64,000 nt of DNA from Drosophila pseudoobscura (taxonomy: Eukaryota > Arthropoda > Insecta > Diptera > Drosophilidae). Positions 12,972 through 24,388 of the stretch are shown in pieces (within the stretch, counting starts at the first letter, position 1; every line of letters begins with the position of its first letter). The stretch spans positions 49,925,869 through 49,989,868 of the forward strand of contig NC_046683.1 of assembly GCF_009870125.1 (NCBI RefSeq). Direction: 5' to 3'. The translations under genes were made by a program, and so were the position numbers. The notes below the pieces were generated by a model. It worked only from the letters and a program-made list of their open reading frames with translations. It was not told the DNA's origin and searched no databases.

Positions 12972-15016
12972 GTACATCTTTACATATGGAAGATGGGAGA
13001 TAACATGGCATGGATTGCATGTGTTTTAGGTCCACTAGTCTGAGGATTTATAGGCAAGCGGAACACCTAAAGGAATAATTAAGAATATTCTTGTAATCTC
13101 AGGCTAGGATATATGTGTGTGCATTTGATATACGTAATTTGTGTACGTAGGGTAGGCATCCCCTTGGCCCCGTAACGAACTCCTCGCCCCACTCATTCAC
13201 AGCTCTCAATCGTGCTGTGAATGGGTTAGTCCTTATCTGCTGCTTCTTCTTGTTCTCTAAGTCACACGCCCTCCTTCCTGTATCAGATGTCCGAGTCCCC
13301 CTCGATAGTAGATGCCCATGCACATGCATGTACTCGTACATTGTCTGACTTTAAAACAACAGCCACAACTCTAATTCGCATTAATTTAAAACTCAATCAA
13401 GGCAATTAGCGCGCACACTGGAGCAACACTCACGATCGCTTCGGGTTCTGCCTCTGATTCCGCGCTCCTTCCACCCCCCCTCTGTGCACACGCATGTGGA
13501 GTGGGGCTTTGGGGGGTTCGAACTCGGGGATACCCTGTCATCGATGAATTATTTATGTGACTTATCTGATTATTGGCCAAAATTACTGCAAATTTTGAGA
13601 TTCCACTTCAATGAGAAATGGGCTCCCAGGAGATTGTGCACCTCCATGTGTACCCTGTATGAAAAAATCACAGCCAGTGGCAGCTCAGACATCCAGACAG
13701 CAGCAGCAGCCACACAGCTGTTTTCGGTTCTCAGCCCGTAAGCCGCACTCGAACCAGTTATAGAGTGCAACCTACCTCACGCCAAGCCTGGGGCGCGACC
13801 TGACGATCACAGATACACTCTCTCGCACCTCACAGCTCACAGCTCGCAGCTCACACCTCGCACTCTCTTCGGCAGTTCTGCTGCTGTAATGTGTTGCATA
13901 AATTTGCTCTAAGTAAACATTTCAGTAGACCACAACAGCAACAGCAACAGCAACAGCAACAACAACGAGCCTTGAGGCATTGTTTCTGGACAAACTTTCA
14001 TTGAGTTTTTATTTGCGAAAAAAGTACACACAGACACATGTGCATATATACTCGTAAGCGTACGCGTACTCGTGCAGGGAAAACCAACAGCAGCGCAGCG
14101 CAACGGAGGAGGCAGCGCAGGGGGCTCTTATCAGCAGCATGGCCCGAAGAAAGGGAGTGTAGTGGGTAGACGGAGAGCGAGAGTGATCAAAGCATCGGGT
14201 GCTATCAGTGCCTCACACACTGAGATACACACGCGTACACAAGCGTACACATGCAGGCACACACACACACATATGCGTATGGGCAGCTACTCGAACCTTA
14301 CTCACTAAAACGGATTCGATTCAGTAGTTCTCCGTAAATCAGCCCCCTCTCCGTGGGAGCGCTGCTTCGGCTCAGCCATGGTAGATTTGTTCACAAGGTG
14401 CAGCCATCGGCCCAAACAAAAAAGGCGACAGATGTACTCTGTACTCGACAGGTACTCCATATCAAAAGAGGTACCAATTTTCCTCAATAGCTCTCTCGCT
14501 AATAGTGTTGCAGAATCACGAAAGTGTTTGCTAATAAGCTTTATTTGGGGATGCGGAAATATTCGAGCTTCTGGCTTTAATGGATAATATAACCTTGAAG
14601 AAAACCTTTAAGAAATCACATGGTCCACCACAATTTCTGCTAGTTTCTCCAAGCCCCTCCAGTTACGTTGCTGTAAAATATATAATAAAATAAAATGATG
14701 TATGCCCAGATGAGACTGGCCATACCTGACTGACAATTATACCTTGGGTCACGCTCAACGACAGAGAGCGGCTGAGAAAGAGAGAATTCTCGCGAGAGGG
14801 AACCAGAATTAAACATTTATTAACTCACCTTGCATGCGGATTACAAGCAACATGAGGTAACATTGTGCCTCGGCGGGCACTTCGGCTCTGGCTCGGCTCT
14901 GGCTCGGCTCTCGCGAGAAGTGCGAGCCGAACGAGCGGGAAACGTTGCGTTTTTGAAAATGGGAAAAGGCAGTGTGGGCAATGAGAGAGAAATTAAATAC
15001 TTAAATCAAAGATCAT

Positions 15017-15711
15017 TCAGTCTTTGACTAAGCAGCGACGTTGTCGCAACCAAGTGATCGAGGAGCGTGGAGATCGGTGTCGGTGTCGGTTTCGGTTTCG
15101 GTTTCCGTTTCGAGTTCTGGCTCGGTATCGGCCCAGCGAAGGAATCGCTTCGGTTCGCTTTGGTTCTGTTACAATTTTTTTTTTATAATCGTAATTATTT
15201 CCAAGATCGCTGGTAGAGCATTATGCCATGCAACGGATACGGATGCGCTTTTCGATTATAAGCCATCATCATCATCATCATAATCCTCATCATCCTCATC
15301 GTCAACAATAGTAACAGCGAGAACAGCCGAGTGTCAGTGCAAAAGTGCGATGTCTGGATGGTGATTAGATTTTTTTTTTCTATTGTTTTCGTAAAAGCCA
15401 GCGATTGCGATTGGAGGTGGTGCAGGGAGTCCGGCATCGAATGCCAACCAGAGCTTTAAATAACTGCAACACTCAAACAATGTGCAATATGTATTTAATG
15501 TATGAATGTGTATATTTCATAGCAGAGTCATGAAGAATCGGATTGTTTTGAAAATTATTTGAAAGTGCTGAATTGAATGAATATTCAAGTGATAGGCCAC
15601 CCCCATTAGTCATGCAATGCAATTGAAAATGCCAGAAGCTACAAGTCGTCTGGCCTAGCCTGCAAGGAAATCTAATTTATTGGATCTAAAACTGTAACTC
15701 TCTAAACCGGT
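15017..15711 (+). other. Possible 5' untranslated first exon
   Basis: It starts at a perfect Drosophila initiator (TCAGTC at 15,017-15,022) and continues through a CGGTTT/CGGTGT-rich leader with many short stop-containing frames. It ends at a good donor (CCG|GTGAGTAG, exon end about 15,711). No start codon with a long frame is present, so it would be a noncoding exon spliced to something downstream. I see no DPE at the expected +28 position. The exon is inferred; transcript data would confirm or remove it. Confidence 0.25.
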
Positions 15712-18700
15712 GAGTAGACTCCAATGGTTTGCCTCTGCGGAAGGACTTCTAACGAGCTGCTAACTTCTTCGGGTGGTTACCTAATAAGAACTGACTGAAT
15801 CTTGAAGCCAAGTTTGAAAGATTCCAAAATGTATTTACAGGTTGTCAAGCTCACCCATCAATCATTAAATCAATTTTCACTCGATTTATTTCACCAGACT
15901 TCACCGGGTTTTCACCAACTCAATCTATTGAAAGAAAATAAAAACAAGGTCCCACATGTTCCATGAAAACCAATGTCACTTTCCCCACATAACCATTTCT
16001 CGGTGGCGAATTCATTGCATATTTTACAGTCGCAGCAGCAACTCGTTGATCATAAAATGCAATTCAAACATACAAAAATGAATCAAGCCACCACACACAT
16101 TTCTGTACCGTCGTATAGTACGAGTATCTTGGAAAATAAATAAATCGTGTTATACTTACTTCAGCAAACAAACGCATTAAATTGTAATTAGCCTCTCCAC
16201 CGCGCTCCCGTCCAGTCCAGTCCAGTCGAGCTCTGCCTCTGCCTCTGCTTCTGCCTCTGCTCACGGCTGCCCCTCGAGTCATTTTTATTTATTTATTAAC
16301 CTTTTTTTCATTATTATTTTATATTTATCGGCAAGCACGAGTGATTTCAGGTGTAACACAATAAGATTAAATATTTATAATAATTTTTTTTTTATCAATT
16401 ATGCGAGAGGACCTCAAGTTCATTATCATCGTTAAAAAAACACACACACAGCGCCTCAGTTGGGGCTCTGGCAAGTTGCAGTTTTGCACAGGTATTGATT
16501 TATCAATACATATGTATATCCAGTACATACATACATACATACATGCATATATTAAATTCCGCTCCTCTCAAAGTGAATGTCAATCGATTACGATTTTGTA
16601 ATTATTTTTGTCATTTTTCTTAGCATGTATTTTCTTTGTTATATTTCGGACATCCCAAATCGCGAATTTAACGTGCACTGACCGAGAGATTATTTGGGGT
16701 CGAATGATGATACATATGCCTTTGGTGGGGCGGAGGGCGTGGGACGGGGGCGGGGGCATGGGCGCAGTGATTCCGGGTGTGATGCTTATTGAATAAAAAA
16801 GGTAAAGCCTTTTAGCCTGGCTAATAAAACTCTTTACTTGCGGCAGTAAATGATAAAATTCTGTAAAATTTTGTCCAGAATTCGGATATTATTTTCCGAA
16901 AGTCCTCGACCACTGTGGCAGGTCGCACGCGACTTTTTACACTATTTTGGACGAATATCAGGGCTTATTTCATTTGATCTGCTGTTAAATAAAACCCACA
17001 CGAGCTGTGAGCGATTCTTGTGCATTCTTCGTCATGTTCTGGGATCGGGTTTCACCTTCCTCTTTCGATTAAATTTCGATTGACTTTGACAAAATTGGAG
17101 TCAGCAAAAGTGAATCCAGAGCGACCGGCCGGGCCGAATCAATTTCTTCTGTGGCGTCAGGCAGTCCACATGCAAAAGAGGAAGCACCACGGGTGGAGGA
17201 ACAATCCGAAAGAGTTAACATACTTAGTTAAGTGTCAGTGCAAGTGTAAGTGTAAGTGCCAGTGTACATATGCATATACAAAGTGTAAGCTCGATTGCTC
17301 ACGTTGCCAACGACAGGCCGCAAAATGTGACACAAAAAACAAAAAAAAAAAAAAAAGTTTAAACCATTTATACTTATACTTATACTTTTTTTTGTGTTTT
17401 GCTAAATAAACAAGTTTATGTTTTTATCAAACATACATATGTACAACTAGATACATATACCCAGTGATTGTTGGCTCGTTATTTATTCGCAGCTATTTTT
17501 ATTGGCACATTTTTCACATTTATGCAAATCGGAAAGAACCGAAAGAGGAGCAAATGTTCGGGCTCGAAGCGCTGCGCAGTTACAGAAGGCCCGAGCTCAG
17601 CTTAAACCGAGAACGCTCCACGAAATCAGCAGATTATGTCACTTACACCCATACAGATACTCGTAAGTGTGTACCAGTATGTCAGTGTATATAGATTGCA
17701 CAAGCCGTGTCTCTGGGGCTTCGATACGATATCGGGGCGATGGCGATCGATGTCTTCATGGTCACGGCCACGATCGCCAAACCGCCGGCCAAACGGCCAA
17801 ACGGCCAACTACGCGAACAATTTGCTTCCTCTCTCTCCCTCCCCCCGCCCCAAAAGCCGCTATAGAAAGAGTGAGCAATAGATATATACATATATATATA
17901 TATATATTAAGAAAGAAAGAAAGAAAGAGAGAGAGAGGGAGAGGGTAAGAGAAGGGGGGGACATAGAGAGTGAGAGGTAAGAGCCATCCATTATCTCGAC
18001 CCGACTTTGTCTTTAACCAGGTTCAATGTACGCCCCACGTCGCGACGTGCCATCGTGGGCCAAGCGACACTGTCCGAGTAAGCCTGGCAAATAGAAATAG
18101 AGAAATTTTCTCATTAGATTTTCGCTGTTGCCCCTCTTCTTATGTGCTTCCTCCACAAAAGCCTGGCTGGTCTCAGAAGCCGCCTGGCCCGGCCCGGCCC
18201 GGCCCGGCCTGGCCTGGCCTGGCCTGACCATGACCAAACTTGCTTGCCGTCCCAAAGCAGGTACAAAAACCGACTTTGGCTCTCAAGCTGGCCCCGCATG
18301 TTAGAAAGGCATTAGAAGTTGATTTGCTAAAGAAAAGTGAAAGAACTTTGGTGTGGAACATAATACGCAGTATAGGAAGCCAAGGCGCGCGGGGGGTTTT
18401 ATGTATGTATAATCATGACCTGTAGAAATCAAAATCTGTACACATCTGGGATGGATCCATATCTCTAAAGACCCCTTCATCAATCCATTCATACCAACCT
18501 CAGAGCTCGCATGTAATTCTAGACTCACGTTCTTTCAGTATCTTTTGGGCAGCCCTCACCAAGAAACCAAGACCCCAATTCATTCAAGATTCGAGCAGAT
18601 AATAATAAGCCGAGTCATTGCACATTTTTCTCGTTGGTGCTGAATAAAATAGAATAAAAACGAAAACAATTTGAATTAAAACGGGCCAAAAAAAAAAAAC

Positions 18701-20396
18701 GAAACGAAACGAAACTTTTATTTGCGTCTTAACAGAATTGGAAAGGTAGTGAAATGCCAACCAGAAATGGTGAAATTCAGAGATCATAACAAAAACAGAG
18801 CTAAAAGAACTTTCCCATGGTCGGACCGGGTTCTTGCTTTACATAATAATCACTTACATAATATGCTTTCTACCGAACCTGGGATGGGATGGGATGCTTT
18901 CTTCTCCTCTGTGGCCTGGAGCTGGTTTCCAATCCGGTTTTGGTCAGCAGCTGCTTCTCCTTCTACTGGTCGTCTAACACAACTCTAACGACGACCAAGA
19001 ATGGAAGAGAATAGCGCTGGGTAACGCTGAGAGTGGACACAGTCGCGAGTGGATCTACATATCTGCATATTAATCAGAGACGGAGGAGAGTATGCCTGGT
19101 GCCTGAGAAGAATTTGCAAGAGTTCTTATTAAAAAGCGAGTTTTTGTTGCGCTCATCGGAAAAGTGAGAATCGCAAAGAACGGCGCACGCGTCGAGATGA
19201 GGAAGTGATTAAAACCCAAGAAGGAAGTGCTCGCCTCAGATGTCTGTGATTTGTAGATTTCTTGTGTCGCCACATACAGTTCCAGTTCCAGTTCCAGTTC
19301 GAGTTTCTTTCTCATTCTGTTTTCCTATTTTTGCACACACTAGAGTAACCTTAGGCCTATCGGCTTATGAATTTGCATTGATCGAATCATCATAGATCTG
19401 GCCCCTCTTTCCATCCAGCCAACTCTCTCCCCCACTCCGTTAGCCATGCCATGCACAGTGTCACGTAGATAAAGATACATACGAGTATATGTACTACTTA
19501 TGTACCTTACCTGAGCCCAACGAATTCTTATCTGGCATTCCTGATTCTTTTGCAAATAAAATTTTCGGTAGTCCGCAGTCAGCATGAGGTTTTCCTTTCC
19601 ACTTTTATTTGCTATTCGATCATACATATATTGTACATGTCTACGAGTATCTGAGCTGTTGTGTGGCTCTGGCAAATATTGGTATTGATCATCTATCTCT
19701 GGTTTGTTTCTTTCAAATTTCATTCGGAGTACATTAATCATTTTGAGCAGGTACCTCCTTGAGGCTTAAATCGATTTCTAGCTAATTTATATTGCCTTTA
19801 TATCCGGTTGGCAATAGCTGAACAAAAAAAAAACAAATTCAGCTGTGGAAAATTTCAAAATAAATCGAAAAGATCTACTATCAAAACCCAGACCCGATCT
19901 CTCCCGAATGAAGCCTTTGAGTTAAGGCTAAACGAAAAATGCTTGGGCTAGCTTTGGGTGGCATGTTTATCTCTGTCTAGAATTAGTTATTCATTTTATT
20001 TCTTAATACCTTTATGTGTCCTGAAGAAATATCTTCCAGCATCTAAGATTCGCATTAACCCTAACACAGCCGTATTGTGGGGCGAAGGGAATCCAACAGC
20101 CGATCTGAAACCATAGATTTTTCATGAATATATTTTTATAGACTTTTGCACGCTTGCCAATTTGGCATCTCCATCATTACACATATTTTTTGGGCATTAA
20201 CCTTGAACTTTATCACACCCGTTCGCTATCTTATCTGAGAAGGCCCATAAAGCTTGTTTCTCTTGCCATAAGTAAAGCAAAATCCAACTGCCAGACAAAA
20301 GAACTGAGAACCAAGAACAGAGAACAAAGTGTTATCGCGGCGTAGCTATTGGCAATTATAATGCAAAATCGATGATTTGGGTTGGCCGAAAAAGGC
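15712..20396. other. Noncoding DNA upstream of shade
   Basis: No supported coding exon. Contents include an AT microsatellite (17,882-17,908), a GAAA/GA tract (about 17,909-17,945), a GGCCC/GGCCT repeat (18,183-18,226), a short GTTCCA repeat (about 19,277-19,300) and many ACATACATAC tracts. The final part, directly before 20,397, should contain shade's upstream regulatory DNA. I cannot pick out specific binding sites. Confidence 0.5.
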
Positions 20397-20403
20397 TATA
20401 TAA
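20397..20403 (+). promoter_or_regulatory. shd: TATA box of shade
   Basis: TATATAA lies 190 bp before the first usable ATG. That predicts transcription starting near 20,427-20,432. A leader of about 150 nt follows. It probably contains a short intron (donor near 20,497, acceptor TTGCAG ending at 20,580), because the coding ATG sits 7 bp after a good acceptor with a pyrimidine-rich tract. Confidence 0.6.
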
Positions 20404-20586
20404 GGCCAGAGACCAAGTAGCAGACCGGTTCGCTTCGAATTGAATCGAATCGAATAAACAGAGTTCAATTGAAGGCCTAGAAACGAGACGAAATTGTTGG
20501 TGAAAATTTGCATAAGAAACAGTTTGTTTGTAATTCGATTAAAACCCCCCCTCTCGATCTTGATTTCCCCGCTGTTGCAGCGCCTG

Positions 20587-22579
20587 ATGGTAATGGCCGT
20601 GATCCTGTTGCTGGCCCTGGCACTTGTACTAGGCTGCTATTGCGCAATCCACAGGCACAAGATCGGAGCGACCTATCTTAAGCCGCTGCTGAAGAACACG
20701 CCGCTGGAGGACTGCTACCATGCCACGCCCGTCGTGCCGGAACAGCAGAAGAGCCGCCGGCGTCGTAGCATCTGGGACATACCAGGTCCTCAGCGCATAC
20801 CCTTCCTCGGAACCAAATGGATATTCTTTGTGTTCTTTCGCCGCTACAAGATGACCAAGCTGCACGAGGTCTACGCAGGTGAACGCTCCTCAATTTGGGT
20901 TAGGTCATATGCTAATAAAACCCCCGCCCGACGGCCTCTCTAGATCTCAACAGAAGATACGGGGACATAGTGCTGGAGGTGATGCCCTCGAATGTGCCGA
21001 TCGTTCATCTCTACAAGCGCGAGGACCTGGAAAAGGTGCTCAAGTACCCCAGCAAGTATCCCTTCCGGCCGCCCACGGAGATCATTGTAATGTACCGGCA
21101 GTCGCGACCGGATCGGTATGCTAGCGTGGGCATCGTCAACGAGCAGGGTCCTATGTGGCAGCTACTCCGGACATCGCTCACGTCCAGCATCACTTCACCC
21201 CGGGTCCTGCAAAACTTCCTGCCTGCCCTGAACGCCGTCTGCGATGATTTCATCGACCTGCTGAGAGCCAGGCGCGATCCAGATACCCTCGTCGTACCAA
21301 ACTTTGAGGAGCTGGCCAATCTGATGGGGCTGGAGGCAGTCTGCACCCTGATGCTGGGTCGGCGCATGGGCTTCCTGGCCGCCGATGCCAAGCAGCCGCA
21401 AAAGATCAGTCAGCTGGCGGCGGCCGTCAAGCAGCTGTTCATTTCCCAGAGGGACTCCTACTACGGGCTGGGTCTGTGGAAGTACTTTCCCACGAAGACG
21501 TACCGGGACTTTGCGCGGGCCGAGGACTTGATCTATGAGTAGGTACACAGCGATCTTAAGTTGCTTCCTATTTTCCATCTAAACGGAATGAATTCCCCTC
21601 CGCAGTGTCATCTCCGAGATCATCGACAATGAGTTGGAGGAGCACAAGAAGTCGGCTGAATGCGATGACGAAGGTGCCTCTGGCCTGCGCAGTGTCTTTC
21701 TCAATATCCTCGACCTCAAGGATCTGGATATCAGAGACAAGAAGTCGGCTATTATTGACTTCATAGCTGCTGGCATTGAAACGGTCAGTGGTTGCTAAAC
21801 CCAAGGTTCGGGGCTTTCTCAGTATAATCAGGGTTTCTTGAAATATTTTCATAGTTAGCCAACACTTTATTGTTTGTCCTGAGCTCGGTGACGGAAGAAC
21901 CTTCGGCCATGACTCGGATTCTAAGCGAGTTCTGTGAGTATCGGGATACGAACATCCTGCAGGATGCCCTTACAAACGCCACCTTTACGAAGGCCTGCAT
22001 ACAGGAGTCCTACAGACTAAGACCCACCGCCTTCTGTCTAGCCCGGATACTAGAGGAGGATATGGAGCTATCGGGATACTCTCTCAATGCTGGGGTGAGT
22101 ACGGATACTACAAAGACAACTCTGTTCTTTGTATTCTGTTATATTACATATATTTCATTTCCTATTTGGTTGTGCTCTTCCCAACCATAGACTGTAGTTC
22201 TCTGCCAAAACATGATAGCCTGCCACAAGGACAGCAACTTTCAAGAGGCAAAACAGTTCTCCCCCGAGCGTTGGATTGATCCAGTCACGGAAAACTTTAC
22301 CGTGAATGTGGATAGTGCCAGCATTGTGGTCCCTTTCGGGGTAGGCCGACGGACCTGTCCGGGAAAACGCTTCGTGGAAATGGAGGTGGTGCTGCTACTC
22401 GCAAAGGTAAACCAAATGATCACTTCGGCCTCCCAAAGTGCAATATGACCAGACTTTAACTCTTCTAGCTGGTAGTGGCATTTGATGTGAGCTTTGTGAA
22501 GCCGCTGGAAACGGAGTTCGAGTTTCTGCTGGCCCCAAAAACGCCGCTAAGTCTGAAGCTCAGAGATCGTGCTATCTGA
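20587..22579 (+). CDS. shd: Shade, Cyp314a1: ecdysone 20-hydroxylase (cytochrome P450)
   Basis: Coding exons are 20587-20878, 20944-21538, 21606-21783, 21855-22094, 22191-22406 and 22469-22579. All junctions are GT/AG and frames stay intact, giving 543 aa. The next in-frame ATG, at 20593, gives 541 aa, and the remembered D. melanogaster protein begins at the equivalent second Met. P450 landmarks are all present: a hydrophobic N-terminus (residues 2-20) followed by an Arg-rich patch (56-60), the WDIPGP hinge (63-68), I-helix AGIET (351-355), ExxR as ESYR (406-409), PERW (460-463) and the haem loop FGVGRRTCPG with ligand Cys491. Long stretches match the shade protein as I remember it. Shade converts ecdysone to 20-hydroxyecdysone in peripheral tissues. 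No gene overlaps it, and no break or missing residue is seen. Confidence 0.95.
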
Positions 22580-23094
22580 TCGTGGATCAAATACATGCAA
22601 ATTAAGTTAAGAACTGAACCATTAAGTAAAACTAATGAAAACTACGATATAGATCAGCCAGAATCAGCAGCCTAGTCTTGTGAAGTAATTAAAAATACGT
22701 ATAGATAAGAAATTTACATAAATTTTGCTGACTGGAGGTACTGATGTAGATAACTATATTATTTGAGCCTTTTCTGTACATAGATCGTGTTGGATTTGTT
22801 GTTGTAACTTAATTATAGTCGCCTAGCTAGTTAACTCTTCTTCTTGTAGTTATTGTTAGTTAGTTAGCATATAAGTAGCGGCAATTGTTTTTGTGCGTTC
22901 TGTAACGGAAAGACTGTGTTGTAAGTTTTGTTTTTTTTTTTTTTTGCCTGTCGTGTATATAGCATTTCCGACTATTACTCCTCATTGTATTTATTCAAGT
23001 GTTCTATTGCCTTAGTTCGTACTTCATCTCTGTGTCTGTGCATAATTTTTTTGTTCATCAAAGGATCCATTCAAATTTAGTGAAATGAAATAAA
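22580..23094 (+). other. shd: shade 3' UTR and poly(A) signal
   Basis: AT-rich sequence without open frames follows the TGA. A canonical AATAAA lies at 23,089-23,094 and is the best candidate poly(A) signal, implying a 3' UTR of about 530 nt. A poly-T run lies at about 22,930-22,943. Confidence 0.55.
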
Positions 23095-23239
23095 ACAAGA
23101 AAACAAAACTGGCAATGTTGTAATTTGCCAATTGTTGTACAACCACATGGAGCTACACCCAGCACAGGGAGCCATTTCACATTTTAATCGTACCACAAAT
23201 AGCACACATTTGAACTACGCGCCATTTCATAAATAAACT

Positions 23240-23410
23240 ATGACATCATGGAGCGCCACAGAGCCGCCGAAGCGCATTCGTCGATACATGGCGGAGGCAC
23301 CTGACGGCGTACTCGGAATAAAAATGCTGGCAGCCGATGCCAACAGCTGGCGCATCTGTTGCTATTTACCAGCATTCTCCCACATCCGGCTGGAGCGCAA
23401 CAGTCAATAA
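23240..23410 (+). CDS. Possible small ORF, 56 aa, unknown
   Basis: ATG to TAA, 56 codons, GC-richer than its surroundings and without simple repeats. The product is basic at the N-terminus (KRIRR at residues 11-15), followed by a GIKML...W...CCYLP segment. That layout faintly recalls the first helix and strand of a ubiquitin-conjugating (E2) fold, but there is no active-site region and I would not assign a function. It starts 145 bp after shade's poly(A) signal. The opposite strand has no comparable frame. It may be an independent short gene, a degraded gene fragment or chance. Confidence 0.25.
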   Translation: MTSWSATEPPKRIRRYMAEAPDGVLGIKMLAADANSWRICCYLPAFSHIRLERNSQ

Positions 23411-23923
23411 ATGCGAAACAATTCCAGTAGACGGCGCTAGTCTTAAAAATAACATTTCACATTTCTAATCCACTGCCCCACCATCTCTTTGGGGGTATGT
23501 ATTGGGGTATCCTGCAAGGTAATGTACAAAAAATATATGAAATAAGCCAGAACGTTGTAACTAGTTTAATGCCCGGTAATCAGTTTTTATATACATATAT
23601 GTATATGTATCTAATTTTATGATTTATGTAACATGTACAATCAGACCAGTTACTTGCTTTATCTACTCATAGCTACCCTCTCGTATCTCCATCTTATGAT
23701 TCCTCTCTCAATTCTCAGCGAAACGAAAACTATCAATACATAGGCCAAATGTATTTGTTATTCTTAAATTCCATGACACAATAGAACAGCTGGGAAAACC
23801 AAACAGCAAAAGATACATACATACATACATATACCCGCTAATGACAATTCCAGACCCCTTCCCTGTGCTCTCCCTTCGATCCAACTACGCAAATATGAAA
23901 CTACATAAGCGCGCCAGGTCTCT

Positions 23924-24388
23924 GTGAGAGGAAGACCAGCACGTTCCGGTCAAATCAAACTTGCGGGGGAGCCGCTGGTGTTGGAGCCACAATTGGCAGT
24001 TGAGCCTACTCCGTTTATTGAAAATCCCCGCATCGTTCGAGCAGTTTTGTCCATAACGAACAGCAAAGTCCTCCTTCCCTATGGTGGCTTTCCCCGCTAC
24101 TGGCCCGACTATGGTGCATTATTTGCATCACGAACTCTACACACCACCATCAGATCCCACCTTCTACCCACGCTCACTCACATCCCGTCACGGATGAACA
24201 CCCACCCTTCAACACCTGAACACAATCACCAATCTCATACGCATGCGCAACTCATGTGCACACCATCACGCATGAACACTCCATCCCAAAACGTTGTCCC
24301 CTTTTCCAAAACTTTAGTCGGGGTTAAACTAAATTTATGGACAAAATATGCCAATCACGTCAAGCCCCACCCCTTTTTAAATCTTTAA
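23924..24388 (+). pseudogene. Open frame resembling a retroelement Pol fragment
   Basis: A frame of about 154 codons without a good ATG (it opens at GTG). The first 50 residues read like protein (…EPLVLEPQLAVEP…, then NPRIV and SKVLLP). They resemble the segment between protease and reverse transcriptase in Ty3/gypsy-type Pol proteins. The second half is His/Thr/Pro-rich and derives from imperfect repeats of a GATGAACAC-type sequence, so it is probably not coding. No protease or reverse-transcriptase motif and no LTR ends are visible. The identification is tentative. Confidence 0.25.

Noticed and set aside
13501..13530. GGTTCGAACTC resembling a tRNA B box
   Set aside because: No A box at the right distance upstream and no cloverleaf folding could be drawn around it.
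21195..21578. Minus-strand frames over shade exon 2
   Set aside because: Antisense shadows of the P450 coding exon; no domain or splice logic.
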